Shown here: piece after piece, positions 1 to 12,030 of the stretch
Position numbering within the stretch: position 1 is the first letter of the stretch
Layout of the letters: every line of letters starts with the position of its first letter
Assembly: GCF_024713945.1 (NCBI RefSeq)
Contig: NC_134678.1
Location: forward strand, 4,712,001 to 4,776,000
Source: Dermatophagoides farinae
Taxonomy: Eukaryota > Arthropoda > Arachnida > Sarcoptiformes > Pyroglyphidae
Direction of reading: 5' to 3'
Length of the DNA stretch: 64,000 nucleotides
Program-made: the position numbers and the translations under genes
Notes under the pieces: model-generated
Database searches by the model: none
Told to the model about the DNA's origin: nothing
The model's input: the letters and a program-made list of their open reading frames with translations, nothing else

Positions 1-385
1 AAAATGAATACTTTACCATCAACGAAAAAAAAATTTACATTTAAAATAAAAAAGGACGATAGGAATTTAGAAACAATGACAAGTGATGAAATCACTTCGA
101 CCGATCTTTGTCTTTTGATCTCATCATCATCATCAACGTTATCATCATCATCATCATCATCGTCGTCGTCGTCATCGTCTTCAGTATCACCCACATCTTC
201 TACATCACCTTTGTCATCTACATGATCAATTTGATAGTTTTCTATCAAATTTCTCTTCTGATTTTGCAATCGTGGTTTTTTTCACTCAAAACAGATACAC
301 ACGCAATGATGATTTTTTTTAATGGAACTGTATTTCAAAAATAAGTCTAATCAACCGATGACGAACGTAATGCACTTGTCTTGTA
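1..385. other. Low-complexity gene-free left edge
   Basis: A run of TCA and TCG trinucleotides at about 118-200 gives serine- or isoleucine-rich open frames that are products of the repeat. I see no splice structure, conserved protein or RNA gene here. Confidence 0.6.
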
Positions 386-2333
386 TATACACACATGACC
401 AGTAAAAAACTGGACACTTTCGAAAAAAGCATTACGGCCTATGGGAGAGAGGGTTTTTTCAAAGCTTCTAAAACCATGTTTTTTGTCGGAATCAAGCGAA
501 AATATTTTACCAGTGCATAGTGAAAGAGTTGCTCTTTGAACAGTCTGAGTTTCAACTTCCGGCTACCATTTTCGAGAGTAGATGTGGGGTGTCAAAGTTT
601 ATGTAGGGGAAATTTTCGCCCCTCTCGACTGTACTGCCATCTTGCAGATTAATAAATCCCTGAGATTAGCAAAAATGTATAGACACCAATTTTCGAATGT
701 CGTGCAATCATACTTAACATCAATTTTGACAATTTTGCATTTGTTTTAAATCTTGTTTTAAGACATAAATAAAATATATCACTACATTGGTTTATTTTGT
801 GCCATTTTTTGTTGTAAAGTAAGAATTCAAAAATTCAAAATCGAGAAAATGACCAATATCCAACCTAACACGACCAGATCAGAATCGAGAAAATGGCAAA
901 TTTCAAAACTAACACGACCAGATCAGAATCGAGAAAACATCAAATCCAAACTAACACGATCAGTTCAAAATCGAGAAAATGACAAGTCCAACATAACACG
1001 ACCATTTCAGAATCGAGAAAATAACAAGTCCAAACTAACACAATCAGTTCAGAATTCAAAATACAGAATCGAGAAAATAACAAATCCAACCTAACACAAC
1101 CAGTTCAGAATTCAAAATTCAAAATCCAGAAAATAACAAGTCCAAACTAACACGACCAGTTTAGAATTCAAAATTCAAAATCAAAAAAAAAAAAAAAAAA
1201 AACAAATCCAACCTAACACAACCAGTTCATAATTCAAAATTCAAAATCGAGAATATAACAAGTCCAAACTAACACGAGCAGTTCACAATCAAGAAAATGG
1301 CAAATTCAACCTAACACGACCAGTTCAGATGGTTAGTTATTGGAATTAGTTACCAAAATTGGTTGGTTTCTATACCGTTTTTTAGATTTATTAAAAATTA
1401 TTTTCAATGATGAATGGTGTTTTCCAAGATTCAGAGTTAAATAATGTTTGTTACATTTAATTAATTCGACATGTATCGGATGTTCTGCCATTGAAGATGA
1501 AAATATTTATTTTCAGAATATGTTGTTGTAATTTTCTACACAACGAATAACATTAACAAATGATCATCAAAAAAAATTTTATCTGATTCGAAAAAATGTT
1601 GTAAAAGTTGATAATAATTCAAATTCAGTTTGGATTTGTTATTTTCTTGATTTTGAACTGGTCGTGTTAGTTTGGACTTGTTATTTTCTGAATTTTGAAT
1701 TTTGAATTCTGAATTGATTGTGTTAGTTTGGACTTGCCATTTTCTCGATTCTGAACTGATCGTGTTAGTTTGGATTTGATGTTTTCTCGATTCTGATCTG
1801 GTCGTGTTAGTTTTGAAATTTGCCATTTTCTCGATTCTGATCTGGTCGTGTTAGGTTGGATATTGGTCATTTTCTCGATTTTGAATTTTTGAATTCTTAC
1901 TTTACAACAAAAAATGGCACAAAATAAACCAATGTAGTGATATATTTTATTTATGTCTTAAAACAAGATTTAAAACAAATGCAAAATTGTCAAAATTGAT
2001 GTTAAGTATGATTGCACGACATTCGAAAATTGGTGTCTATACATTTTTGCTAATCTCAGGGATTTATTAATCTGCAAGATGGCAGTACAGTCGAGAGGGG
2101 CGAAAATTTCCCCTACATAAACTTTGACACCCCACATCTACTCTCGAAAATGGTAGCCGGAAGTTGAAACTCAGACTGTTCAAAGAGCAACTCTTTCACT
2201 ATGCACTGGTAAAATATTTTCGCTTGATTCCGACAAAAAACATGGTTTTAGAAGCTTTGAAAAAACCCTCTCTCCCATAGGCCGTAATGCTTTTTTCGAA
2301 AGTGTCCAGTTTTTTACTGGTCATGTGTGTATA
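386..2333. mobile_element. Foldback-type DNA element with 582-bp perfect inverted arms
   Basis: Positions 386-967 and 1752-2333 are reverse complements with no mismatch or gap found by direct comparison (paired positions always sum to 2719). Imperfect pairing continues inward, where both arms carry the same AT-rich tandem units. The outermost bases are TATACACACATGACC, followed by a small palindrome CCAGT-aaaaa-ACTGG. TA dinucleotides lie at both outer edges, so a TA target duplication is possible but cannot be separated from the arm sequence. About 430 bp in the centre (about 1320-1750) differs from the arms. No transposase is encoded; each arm opens a short frame of about 42 codons starting MTSKKLDTFEK. 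The structure fits a non-autonomous foldback or long-TIR DNA transposon. Perfect arm identity suggests recent insertion or arm-to-arm gene conversion. Confidence 0.8.
930..1320. repeat. Minisatellite inside the foldback element (left side)
   Basis: Repeated units of roughly 40-60 bp have the pattern CAGTTCAGAATCGAGAAAAT, then ACAAGTCCAAACTAACACGA. About eight diverged copies run from the left arm inward, and a reverse-complement series of about five copies occupies about 1630-1860. Unit length varies through insertion of short AATTCAAAATTC stretches. The short open frames through this region are repeat translations, not genes. Confidence 0.75.
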
Positions 2334-3866
2334 ATATAATATTATAAAATTCATTCTTTTGAAAGACATTTTTTTTCCATTTGTGCACAATATAACATTA
2401 AAACTAAATTTTCTTCAACACCATCATCATTTTGGTAAGCCGAAGAATGTTGCACACACCTACCGAAAAAATGTGCGCGAAAATTGCGTTACTATCGAGC
2501 AATATACAACCAAATTTCTACATTTGCCTTTAAATATAAACACAAATGAAAGAGAAAGAGAGAGAGAGAAAGATATGCAAACGAATTGTGAATAATGAAG
2601 GCAATATTAAATGAAATAATTCTAAAACAAATATTTCTCAATTTTTTTTTTCTCCAATAACGGTCATGTTATCCATTTTATTCGTTCTGTCAACAGCTTC
2701 AACAGAGAAAACATGGGAACATTTTTGAAATTATAACTAATGCCAACAATAAATTGAATTTGTGTAAATTATTTACTAAACTGAGTCATAAACCATTTAT
2801 ATTTGGTTATTATATTCGGACTGAAGAAGAATTTCGTAATTTTAAACAAAAAAAAAATATTGGATGCGCACTTTTATTTTTTGTTCAGTACTTGTATACT
2901 ATGCCGAAGATTTTCAAGATATCATTTTGATGAATTCATATTCACTTTTGCATAAATGCGGCAACAGGTTAGGTGTGTAATTGATTCAAAATTCTTGATT
3001 CTTTTCATCCGCATCACCGTCAAATCGTATCATGCTATTACAAAAATCATAATCATAATTATAAACTTCTTATCGTATGAATTAAATCACATTGCTAATC
3101 TCATCAATGATAATCATAATCATCATGATAAACATCATGGTAGTCAAAAATATGTCTAATTCAACTACAATGATGTTTTCCTGAAAGATGATGGAAGATT
3201 ATTTTAGTTATTATTCATCCATCTCTTAATTCATTTTTTACGGATATATTTTAGTTTCGATTATTTCTATCTTTTATCCGTGATTCTAATAATAATTTTT
3301 TATGATAACTACCCAAATGCCAAGTTGGATAGAGTTTTCCATTCTGATTAAGCCGAAGTTAAACACAACGATATAAATATATTTTGATGAAAAATAATCA
3401 AAAATTCCTTTCATAGACATAACGAATGTAGAAAGTTGTTTTTTTTGATAGAGGAATTCATGATTTGCCATTTCTTATATCTGTAGCCAACAAGGTGGGC
3501 GTAGTAAAATGGTTGATCTACAAACCAACTGCGAACGGCAAAATGAAAAACAAGAATAGAATTTTCTCCCTTAAAGAATATTTATGAACATATTCACTAT
3601 AGTGATATCATTGCCAATTTCTTTGGTTTTTTCATTCTTGGTCGGAATTGTTTGTTGGTGATCAACAACTCATTTAATTTAATTCTTGCTTTCTCTCTCT
3701 TTTTGTCTATTTAGCCAACATCACAGAAGAACCGTTAGGGGTGAGTTTGGTAGTTTGTTTGCTAGGATATTTTCTTTTTTCGATCATTTACAAAAACGAG
3801 ATTCATCCACAATTTTGATCTTAATTGTCTTTGTGAATAAACAAATTTTATTTCATACATTACAAA
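2334..3866. other. Gene-free region upstream of the smoothelin-like gene
   Basis: AT-rich DNA with short GAGA, CATCAT and ATAATC runs. A possible non-coding first exon for the downstream gene ends near 3738: a pyrimidine-rich tract and TTTAG at about 3714, then CCAACATCACAGAAG and a GTGAG donor-like site. No conserved coding sequence is visible. Confidence 0.4.
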
Positions 3867-5118
3867 ATGGATGACATTGAACAAGAAATCGATCTTGATC
3901 AGATTACCGATGAAAATCTTTTACAAAGCTTGGTTAGTATATTGCTTATGAACCTATTTCAATATCATGATATTTATTAATTGATTCATTATCCAAAAGC
4001 TTGATCAAACTGATGATCCAGAAGATCGGAAGGTCATCAGAGATCGCATCAAAGAACTTCGATCTCAAAAAGCTGTTAAAAAAGGTAACGACAAAACGGA
4101 ACCTAATCGGAATTTAATCGAATTATATTTTTTTTCATAACAGTGGAACGAGATGAAAAATTGACCCGTCTCACTAACACCAGAGAAGATATGCTACAAC
4201 AAAAAAAGAAAGAAGCCGAACAACACAAGCAAAGAACAATGGCAATGTACGATAATATGGCTCGTTCGGCTCCGGCTGGTGGCGACAAAAAGCTTGACAC
4301 GAATATCCTCAAACGTATACATATTTGATGATTTTTATTGAATAAATATTGAATTTTTTTGCTGATTTACAGCTACTTCACCAACACCCCGAACAACGAC
4401 ACCAACATCTCGAGCTCCAACAACCCCACGAACTCCCACTTCGCCCGGTTCTTTACCATCACCTATTGGACCAAAGGTAGATTTAGTTGAGGATGCAATT
4501 AAACGACGACAGAGAGAAGCTGAAGAACGAAAAAAACGAATTTTGGCAGCTTACGATGTTGCAGCAAAAACCCAACCGGCTGGCACTGTTAAGGAAGTCG
4601 ATTTTGATGTTGTCAATAAAATTGATGGTATTTTTTTTTTAATAATTGGTTGATTGATTTCAGGAACAATTTTTCTTATTTTTGATAGTTTCACAATATG
4701 AGATTTCTAAAAACACATCTAATGTCGGAACTTTTCAAATGTCGGGCGGCGTTCCCATTGTCAAAAAAAGTAAGTTATATCAATTTTTTTCGGATTATGT
4801 TTATTTGAAATTCTATTTTTTTTTTTCTTTAGCACCATCTGTTCCTGCCTCACCAGTTATTGAAGCCCTTGCACCCAAGTTTCCTGCTGCAGCTGAAGAA
4901 AAGCTTGATGCTTATGAAAGAGCATTACGAGAACGTCAACGTGAATGTGAAGAACGAAAACGACGATTACTAGAATCTTACCAACAGGTTGCCAGATGTG
5001 AAGCTGGTAAGTTTAATTGGGACTAACTTTTATTATCATTTTATAATTGAAATGGTATTTGCTCTGTTCAAAAAAAGGTCCAAAAACTTTCGTCCCACCA
5101 CCAAATATTGGAATCTAA
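3867..5118 (+). CDS. Smoothelin-domain-like protein with three internal charged repeats
   Basis: Seven exons (3867-3932, 4000-4084, 4144-4314, 4373-4627, 4689-4769, 4833-5006, 5078-5118) join in frame to 290 codons plus stop, all with GT-AG introns. The N-terminal 45 residues (ENLLQSLLDQ, then DPEDRKVIRDRIKELRSQK) fit the short smoothelin domain. The rest has three copies of a charged helical unit ending in a tyrosine and alanine segment (KQRTMAMYDNMA, KKRILAAYDVAA, KRRLLESYQQVA), separated by a Pro/Thr/Ser linker. Vertebrate smoothelins are actin-associated and carry a calponin-homology domain; none is seen here. A cytoskeletal role is therefore inferred from the N-terminal motif alone. The gene converges on pins. 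Confidence 0.65.
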
Positions 5119-5649
5119 GTTTCTGAACTCAAATTCGTATAAGTACTTGATTTCTGTGAGCAAATCAAATGGAATTATACTTGGTTAAAATTTCCTTTGT
5201 TTTGAAGCATTATGCCAATCTTCATAATTACACTGACACATAAGCGCCTGTAAACCTGTATTTTTTCTTGCTGAAAGCAGGAATTTTTCAGTTCTCAAAC
5301 AAAGAATGATTATAAAATGCTTGACTTGATTATTTTTAATGGATTTTTTCGAATACACTTTCTATCATTTAATCGAGATAAATAAATTCCTTAAAATTTA
5401 AGTACAAGTTTTAATTGTTTCGAGTGGTTGAAAAATGTTTTTATTTTTTTCAAAATGAAAGAGGTCGAATTAATAGGGTTTACATCGAATTAATCGTATA
5501 ATAATCATCATCAAATATATTACAGAAATCGCAAACTAAGTCATGAAAAACAATCGGTGGCAGTTATCATCATCAAACAATGTAATAAAATTTTTATGGC
5601 TGCAAAACTTTTATCTGCGAATGAAAATGGGTCTGCATCTTATTCATAA
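5119..5649. other. Convergent 3' intergenic region
   Basis: This stretch lies between the ends of the smoothelin-like gene (+) and pins (-). It is AT-rich, with AATAAA-type polyadenylation candidates at about 5380 and 5587. Nothing coding is seen. Confidence 0.4.
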
Positions 5650-7954
5650 TTAATCAACAGTACTTGGTGGTAAAGCACTACGTTGATCTTCGATTCGATT
5701 AGATTGAAAACGCATGATTAGATTGAAAAAATCTTCATCTGGTACTGTTGGGGCAAATGTCTTAATTCAAAAAAAAGTTATAATGATTATCGATAGATTT
5801 ATTTATCAAATATGCTAATAATACTTACTGGTGTATTACTTTGCGTTGAAGAAACACTGATTGGCCTGTCTATGGTACGTTTTTCAGATGGTCTCTTCAA
5901 TAACAACCCCGATGATGATGAGGGCATCTCGCTACGTTGATCTTCTAAACGACTTGCTTGGCAACGTATGAGCATATCGAAAAAGTCATCATCTAATGCA
6001 TTTCGAGCACCAATGGTATTCAATGAATATTGACGCTGTGTGCGTTTTTTAGTCAAATTATTTTGTTGAGTATTATTAACCTTATTAGTGAAATTGGATT
6101 GAAGACCATTAGAATTGTGCGTGGTCGTACGTGTGGGCAATGTAGCTCTTTGATCATCCATGCGACGTTCTTGCATGCCAGCAATCAAATCAAAAATTGC
6201 TTCATCACCACGGATGTTGGTTTTCTTTTTGTTATTATTTATATTATTATTATTATTATTACTATTAGTTTCATCAATGAAACTAACAGTTTTGTTTGGA
6301 ATGTTCTCTTTGTTGGACAGAATTTCAATTGAACATCTTTGATCATCCATACGTTTACTTTGAAACTTTGAAAGCAATTCAAAGAATTCATCGTTTCCTT
6401 TTGAAACACATTCGAAACTGGCTGCCCTAGTTCTATCTTTCATATTTGAAGCGGTTGATACTTCATCAACATTTTTACGTTGATCTGGTGTGAGGTTGAG
6501 TAATTCAAGTTTATTCATACTAATACGTTTAGGTCGCATTATATTCTTCACCCTTTCGTTTGTAGCCGATTCAAGATTAAGTTTTTGACGAAGTTTGCTG
6601 ATACTGATTTCAGCATTTTCTTGTCCAGTCAAATCTCCAATTTCTTTCGAAATTTCTAAATGTTTTTGAACATATTCCATTGCTTTTTGATGATCACCGA
6701 TCGCTTGTATAGCGTTGCTCAAACTCCAATAGGCTCGACCCTCGCCTATCCGGTCATTTATTTTCTTGGCTATTGCTAAATGTCGTAGATAATATTCAAT
6801 AGCCATATCGAAATTTTTCAGCAAAACATATGTGTTGCCTAAACTATAACATGCTTGAGCTTCAATCAATTGATCTTTCAATTCTTCAGCCAATAATAAT
6901 GTTTGTCTACAATTAAAAGAATGATTAGAGTCAAAAGATATCGTATGAAATAATATACGAACTTGTAATTTTCAATCGCTTTTTCGAATTCACCGAGAAA
7001 TATATGAGCATTTCCTAAATTACAATGGGCTCTTCTCTCCGCTGCTCTATCCTTGAATTGTACCGCAATTTCCAGACGCTTAAATAAAAAATTTTTGATA
7101 TAATCATAATACTTTAACAATTTTTTTCATACAAACCTTTTGATGATATTCGACAGCTTGAGAAAAATTTCCCAATAAATAATACGTATTTCCGAGATTT
7201 CCGTATGTTCGACCTTGTGCTGAATGATCACCCAAATTGATCATTAGCTCTAAATTTTCTCTATTATTTACAAATCAAATAAATGTGTGTCAAATTAAAC
7301 AATAAACAAAAAAATATACTTGTAATATTTAATAGCCATTTCTAAACATCGTTCGACATCCTCTGGAAAATTGCCTGGATCATGACTTCCAAGATGACCA
7401 AGATTTTTGGCTTTCGTATGATAAATATTTCCCAGGTTGTAAAGAGCTCGTCCTTCACCAACCTAGTTGAATCATTAAAAAAAATTACGATTTACATCAC
7501 ATTTAAATATTACCTTATCGTTTAATTCGCGGGCAATATCAAGATGTTTTTTACAATAAGACACGGCTGAATCATATTGATTCATCATTTTTAATGTGTT
7601 ACCCAAATTGCCACTCGCTTTTGCTTCGCCAATCCGATCATTTATTGATCTATATTTTGATGGATAAAATTTTTTTTTTATCAGATGAATATTCGAATTA
7701 AGATTCTGTCATTATTACTTGGCAACGGATAGATCCAATTTATGATATTCCATAGCTTTGGAATAATTGCCCAGATAAAAATAGGCATTACCCAATTGTG
7801 AATAAATGGCTGATAATGTTTTCATGTCATTAGTACCACATTTTACAGCTGCTTCAAAGAATGCAACACCACCATTAAAATCACCAACTTTGCATAGGCG
7901 TTCACCTTCGAGCGCCAATTCTAAACAAGAGACGGAATCCATGCTTGAAGCCAT
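5650..7954 (-). CDS. raps: Pins/LGN: TPR-GoLoco G-protein signalling modulator for spindle orientation
   Basis: Seven exons (7719-7954, 7514-7649, 7320-7462, 7137-7260, 6963-7078, 5829-6906, 5650-5760) join in frame to 647 residues, close to the family's usual 650-680. The N-terminal half is a series of TPR repeats with LGN-type signatures (SQLGNAYFYLGNYSKAMEYH, YGNLGNTYYLLGNFSQAVEY). The C-terminal part has four GoLoco motifs, each ending in the DQR that reaches the G-alpha nucleotide: KRMDDQR, RRMDDQR, SRLEDQR and NRIEDQR. The last is in its own small exon. The family binds G-alpha-i-GDP through GoLoco motifs and NuMA/Mud and Inscuteable through the TPRs, orienting the mitotic spindle at the cell cortex. 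An Asn-rich linker separates GoLoco 1 and 2. Confidence 0.95.
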
Positions 7955-8354
7955 GTTTAATCATTAAAAAACACAGATTAATCTATAATTTGATTGAATT
8001 ATTATAAAACCAATTATTACAAAACGAAATTAATGACAAGACAAGACAAGATGAAGAAAAGTAAAAAGACATACGGACACATAAACATACATTGATGAGA
8101 AAATGATGCTACTTGAGAGGAGGCAAAAGTATCAGAGGTTTTTTCAAGACCTAGCTAGGATACACAAAATGATGAATAGCAAAAAAATCCCTAATTATAA
8201 GTTGCGCGCGTCTTTCGGTTACATTTACATCAAGTTCATTGGCTCATGGGCAATTGGAAATTTTCTTGGATTTCTCAACGGATATTTTCGCTATATAACT
8301 GCCGCATGGTGTCGCTCAAATATGTTTCAGAGTGTATTTTTTTCGTACAATTTG

Positions 8355-8364
8355 ACATGCATGG
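8355..8364. promoter_or_regulatory. CATGCATGG motif at the SNAPC1 5' end
   Basis: ACATGCATGG lies 71 bp upstream of the ATG at 8435. It belongs to a motif family recurring near gene starts in this window, and its position supports the later ATG as the real start. Confidence 0.4.
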
Positions 8365-8371
8365 ATAATGT

Positions 8372-9248
8372 ATGCCATACGATTTTGATTTGCTATATTA
8401 TTATTGTCCTACTAATAAACCTAATGATAGTAATATGGATAAATTCAAACTTGAATATGAACGATTTTTTGATCAATTCAAAGATAAAACATCAATTGTT
8501 ACGAATACTATTGATCTTACCCGCTGTGATGATGATGACGACGACGATTATGAACCGATTATGAAACAGCAATATAATTCAAACGATAAACTACCTCAAC
8601 AAAATCATGAAATATTCAGCTTTTCATTCGAAGAATTTCTGAAATTTTTTGAAAAATTTAAATTTGCCCATTTGATAGCATGGATGATACACAAACAGGA
8701 TACGAAATTCATACGAGAATGTTTTGATGAAACAAGCGAATTCATAGTGAACAAAATGTTGTCAAAAAATTCACTAGAATCGCGTATATTTGCGTTCTAC
8801 GTTCTATATGCATTGTGGGCAATGTTTTGTAGGATTCATCCTTGCATACCATTTCGAATTCGATTAAATCAACAAATGTCATTTTCTATACAAGGTTTAG
8901 TTGCCGATTCATTGAAACTGAATCAATTTGATATATCGATCGCCTACCGAAAAATGGTCACTAATGGAGCATTTGCTTATTGTCAATCGATTACATTATT
9001 AGGACCATATTATAAGGACTATATTTATAAATCACCCAAGTTGGATCTCAATGAAATGGTAAAATTTCAACATTTAAATTTCATTATTATAGTAATTATA
9101 TCTTATTTCTTAATACCAATAGAATCCGTCCAATTTTTATAAAGAAATTGAATCAAACATGGAATACTACGAATCTTTATTGAATGGATTTAACAATATA
9201 GATTATTCATCTATGAAACAATGTTTTGCTGATATTAATAAAAAGTAA
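8372..9248 (+). CDS. SNAPC1: SNAPC1-like subunit of the snRNA-activating protein complex (SNAP43)
   Basis: Two exons (8372-9058, 9123-9248) encode about 270 residues. The start may instead be the in-frame ATG at 8435 (MDKFKLEYERFF), which begins where family members begin and leaves a motif-bearing leader upstream. Family features visible are an opening helix, the FEEFLKFFEKFKFAHLI segment (compare the family's F-x-D-F and MKFG), then SRIFAFYVLYALW followed by a basic RIRL strand. In the family this subunit helps bind the proximal sequence element of snRNA promoters for Pol II and Pol III. An Asp-rich stretch near residue 55 is local. The protein is shorter than vertebrate SNAPC1 (about 370 residues). 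Identification rests on the N-terminal domain. Confidence 0.75.
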
Positions 9249-9349
9249 TTGTTCAATTATTTTAATGATGAAATGAAAAATTCGTCTAATAATTTCAAAT
9301 GAAGGCAACGAATTTGTTTTTCCAAATCGTAAACAAGACGGTGTTATTT

Positions 9350-10161
9350 TCAAAACTGTTCTTGCTTTTCGACTATTTCAGAATCGCTTTCGATTTTATT
9401 CATATTCATTCTATTGCCTGTGATGAAGACAACATTTTCTAAAAACAAAGAAATCATAATTATGTACTAATTCCATTAATAGATATAAAATAATCTTACC
9501 CGCAGTTATGTTTGTGAAATGAATATTCCCATGTTCACCTTTACGAACGTTATAGTTGATTTTTCCTTCGACAAGCACACGAGATCTGTGATTATGAAAA
9601 TTTTTGTTAAATTTGTTTCCACTAAAACCTGATCCAATAGCCATACCCTTTTTGTACAACTTGTATAGTTTTTTGTACCAATCTTGGAATAAACACCTGA
9701 ATCTTATGAAATTCCGATCGTTTAATCAATTCATTAGATCGATTTCGACGAAGTTCATTTGTAACCAATGTAAAAGAAGCCAAATCTACATTTTCTAATC
9801 TGGTTAATGAGGCTGGGCCGGTGGCTCGTCCTAATAGTGTAACACGATTCAGACATTTAAAAGTATCCACATTCTCCAATTGGGCTAAAAGTTTGAAATG
9901 GGAAAAATATTCGTTTGAATAAAAATATTAATTTAAAAAACATAAAAATTAGATGAAACATTCATTCTACCTTGTTCTGAATCGGAACTTTCGCCGGATA
10001 AATTTCGTCTGCTGATTATCTGACTAGATCGAAAAAAATCCTTTGAGCCAAAAAAAAATTTAATATTTTATAGAAATAAAGATTTGAGATAAAAAAAATA
10101 ACGAATGGCCACTTACATTCAACATTGATCTGGCCACATTGAATCGGGATAGACTGGACAT
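9350..10161 (-). CDS. SSBP1: Mitochondrial single-stranded DNA-binding protein, copy 1
   Basis: Five exons (10117-10161, 9971-10019, 9647-9884, 9500-9585, 9350-9438) join to 168 residues. The N-terminus (MSSLSRFNVARSML) is basic and Asp/Glu-free, as expected of a mitochondrial presequence. The OB-fold core has the family landmarks: NRVTLLGRA, FTLVTNE, the RSEFHKIQVF strand and LVEGKINYN. Intron phases are 0, 1, 2, 1. mtSSB coats single-stranded mtDNA and stimulates the helicase and polymerase gamma. The last exon gives a short basic and acidic tail. A paralog with the same gene structure lies on the far side of gamma-tubulin. Confidence 0.92.
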
Positions 10162-10243
10162 GATTATAACGAGATGATGGTAAATAAATCGATTTATATC
10201 AAATTAAATTAATGAAAAATATCTGCATAGAAACATCAATCTT

Positions 10244-10304
10244 ACAAGCATGGATTTTTATGCATGTGCAAAGAACATGAGTTGAATGCACACAAGCATG
10301 CTGC
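10244..10304. promoter_or_regulatory. Cluster of GCATG motifs upstream of mtSSB copy 1
   Basis: Three sites, ACAAGCATGG, TATGCATGTGC and ACAAGCATGCTGC, lie 83-143 bp upstream of the ATG. They are looser members of the CATGCATGC family seen elsewhere in the window. Confidence 0.4.
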
Positions 10305-10449
10305 ACAGAGTTTGGTCAAATATGATGTTACCATCTGACAAGCAAATTCAAAAAATTCAAAAGAGCAAGAACATTTAATTTTTAATTTTAATCTTTTTCG
10401 ATTAATTAAACGATATTCAAAAAAAAATATTGAGGTACAATAATGATTG

Positions 10450-11959
10450 TTATTTATAAAGTGCCAATTCAAGATAATTCGATTTTGAGGCAGCATTATA
10501 TTCATCAATCAATTCTTGAACGACAACTCTAGAATTATCAAATTCATCCAGATTTTGTGAGAAAATTTCCTCGTTTTTGAAACGATCCAAAAATGCTCCT
10601 CGTTTCCTGAGTTTGTCATATTGTGATACAATCCGTTCGAATAGCTAGAATATTTATAATATAAAAAAAATTTAGCAAGCATTCAAGGAATTTTAAAGTG
10701 ATATTACTCACATGAGCAATCGAAGTGTGATTGGCAATTAGTAAACCTGAAACTTTATTTGAAGTTTGTATGTATGGAGATTTTCGTGAAAGGGCTACTT
10801 GAATGTTTGCCGGACCCCATTGTATAAATGGGATTCGCTTTGATTCACGAATTCTAGCTAAACTTTTGTTGACTTCAACCGGATCAGCTTCACCTTGAAT
10901 AATATTCAATATTGAAATATAGCAATGGTTATCGTTTTTGGTTTGTATTGGTGTGGAGACCATCATATTTTTATCATCAAGCAATCGACGCATTACATCC
11001 ATGACAGTTGTCTTACGGACAGATGTTACTTCACTATGATTTTCTTTTTCAGTGGTAAATGGTGTATAGCCAGTCATGAGAAAATGTAGTTGAGGAAAAG
11101 GAATCAATGGTACGATCAATTCGGCTAATCGATTATTCATGAAAGAAGGATATCGCAATGTTGAAGTCGAAGCTGACATGATAGTAGAAACTAATGAATT
11201 TGTTTGTAACATGTTGGGATTTTCTACGTGTAATTTTTCCACTGCAATTCGAAATAAAGCGGCATTATCCAGAACGACAACACAATCTGCATTTTCGGTC
11301 AATCTTCGTAATGTAAGTAGTGAATTATATGGCTCAACAACAACGTCGCTACTTTCTTCTTGACTGGGAAATACGGAGTATGTTTGAATAATCTTTTTAG
11401 GAAAACGGTCTTGAATGGTTTCAAGCACATAGGAACCCATACCCGATCCAGTACCTCCAGCAATTGAATGGCACAAAATGAAACCGTCCAAAGAATCAGC
11501 ACCTTCAGCTTCTCTTTCGATGATTTCGAAAAATTCTTCACTCAATGATTTTCCTTGTGAATATCCAGAGGCCCAAATATTACCAGCACCACCACCATTT
11601 TTTGAGATATAAATGTTTTCATTGTTGAATAGTTTTGAATATTTACTATTCATAATACTATTTACAACACGTGGCTCAAGATCCATTAGAATGGATCTAG
11701 GTATATAATGTTTATCATCAGATTCATAAAAAAATACATCTCTTCTTTCAATACCAGATTTCTCGGCAAATGGTTCTAATTGTCCATCACAATTGATACC
11801 ATGTTCGTAACATAATTTTTTCCAAAATTCAAAGCCGACTGATTGAATTGAGCAAAAAAAATTAAAAAATGTTAAAAATCACCAACAAATGAAACTCAAA
11901 AATAAGATACCTTGGTTACCACATTGTCCCACTTGTAATGTAATGATTTCTCCAGGCAT
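10450..11959 (-). CDS. TUBG1: Gamma-tubulin
   Basis: Three exons (11911-11959, 10712-11838, 10450-10644) join to 456 residues, the normal family length. The start [16 protein letters not shown] is the tubulin N-terminus. The GTP-binding glycine loop is intact as [10 protein letters not shown], and gamma-specific stretches such as [11 protein letters not shown] and [10 protein letters not shown] are present. The protein nucleates microtubules in the gamma-tubulin ring complex at centrosomes and within spindles. The gene sits between two mtSSB paralogs on the same strand, with about 290 bp to copy 1 and about 340 bp to copy 2. A GCATGCATGCAT palindrome lies about 60 bp upstream of its ATG. Confidence 0.97.
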
Positions 11960-12016
11960 TATCGATTATTGATGCCAAATAATCAAAAAATGCAATCTGT
12001 GATTAAATTGACGGGC

Positions 12017-12030
12017 AAGCATGCATGCAT
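12017..12030. promoter_or_regulatory. GCATGCATGCAT palindrome upstream of gamma-tubulin
   Basis: AAGCATGCATGCAT lies 58-71 bp upstream of the gamma-tubulin ATG. It is inside a 337-bp non-coding gap (11960-12296) that otherwise shows only AT-rich sequence. Confidence 0.5.

Noticed and set aside
849-1870. Open frames of 60-96 codons rich in TRSESRK and QNREN
   Set aside because: They are translations of the minisatellite units in the foldback element, appear on both arms in mirror form, and change with unit number.
8103-8564. 153-codon open frame overlapping the SNAPC1 start
   Set aside because: It overlaps the supported frame, has no recognisable family, loses sense after about 8370, and lies in what is probably 5' flank of SNAPC1.
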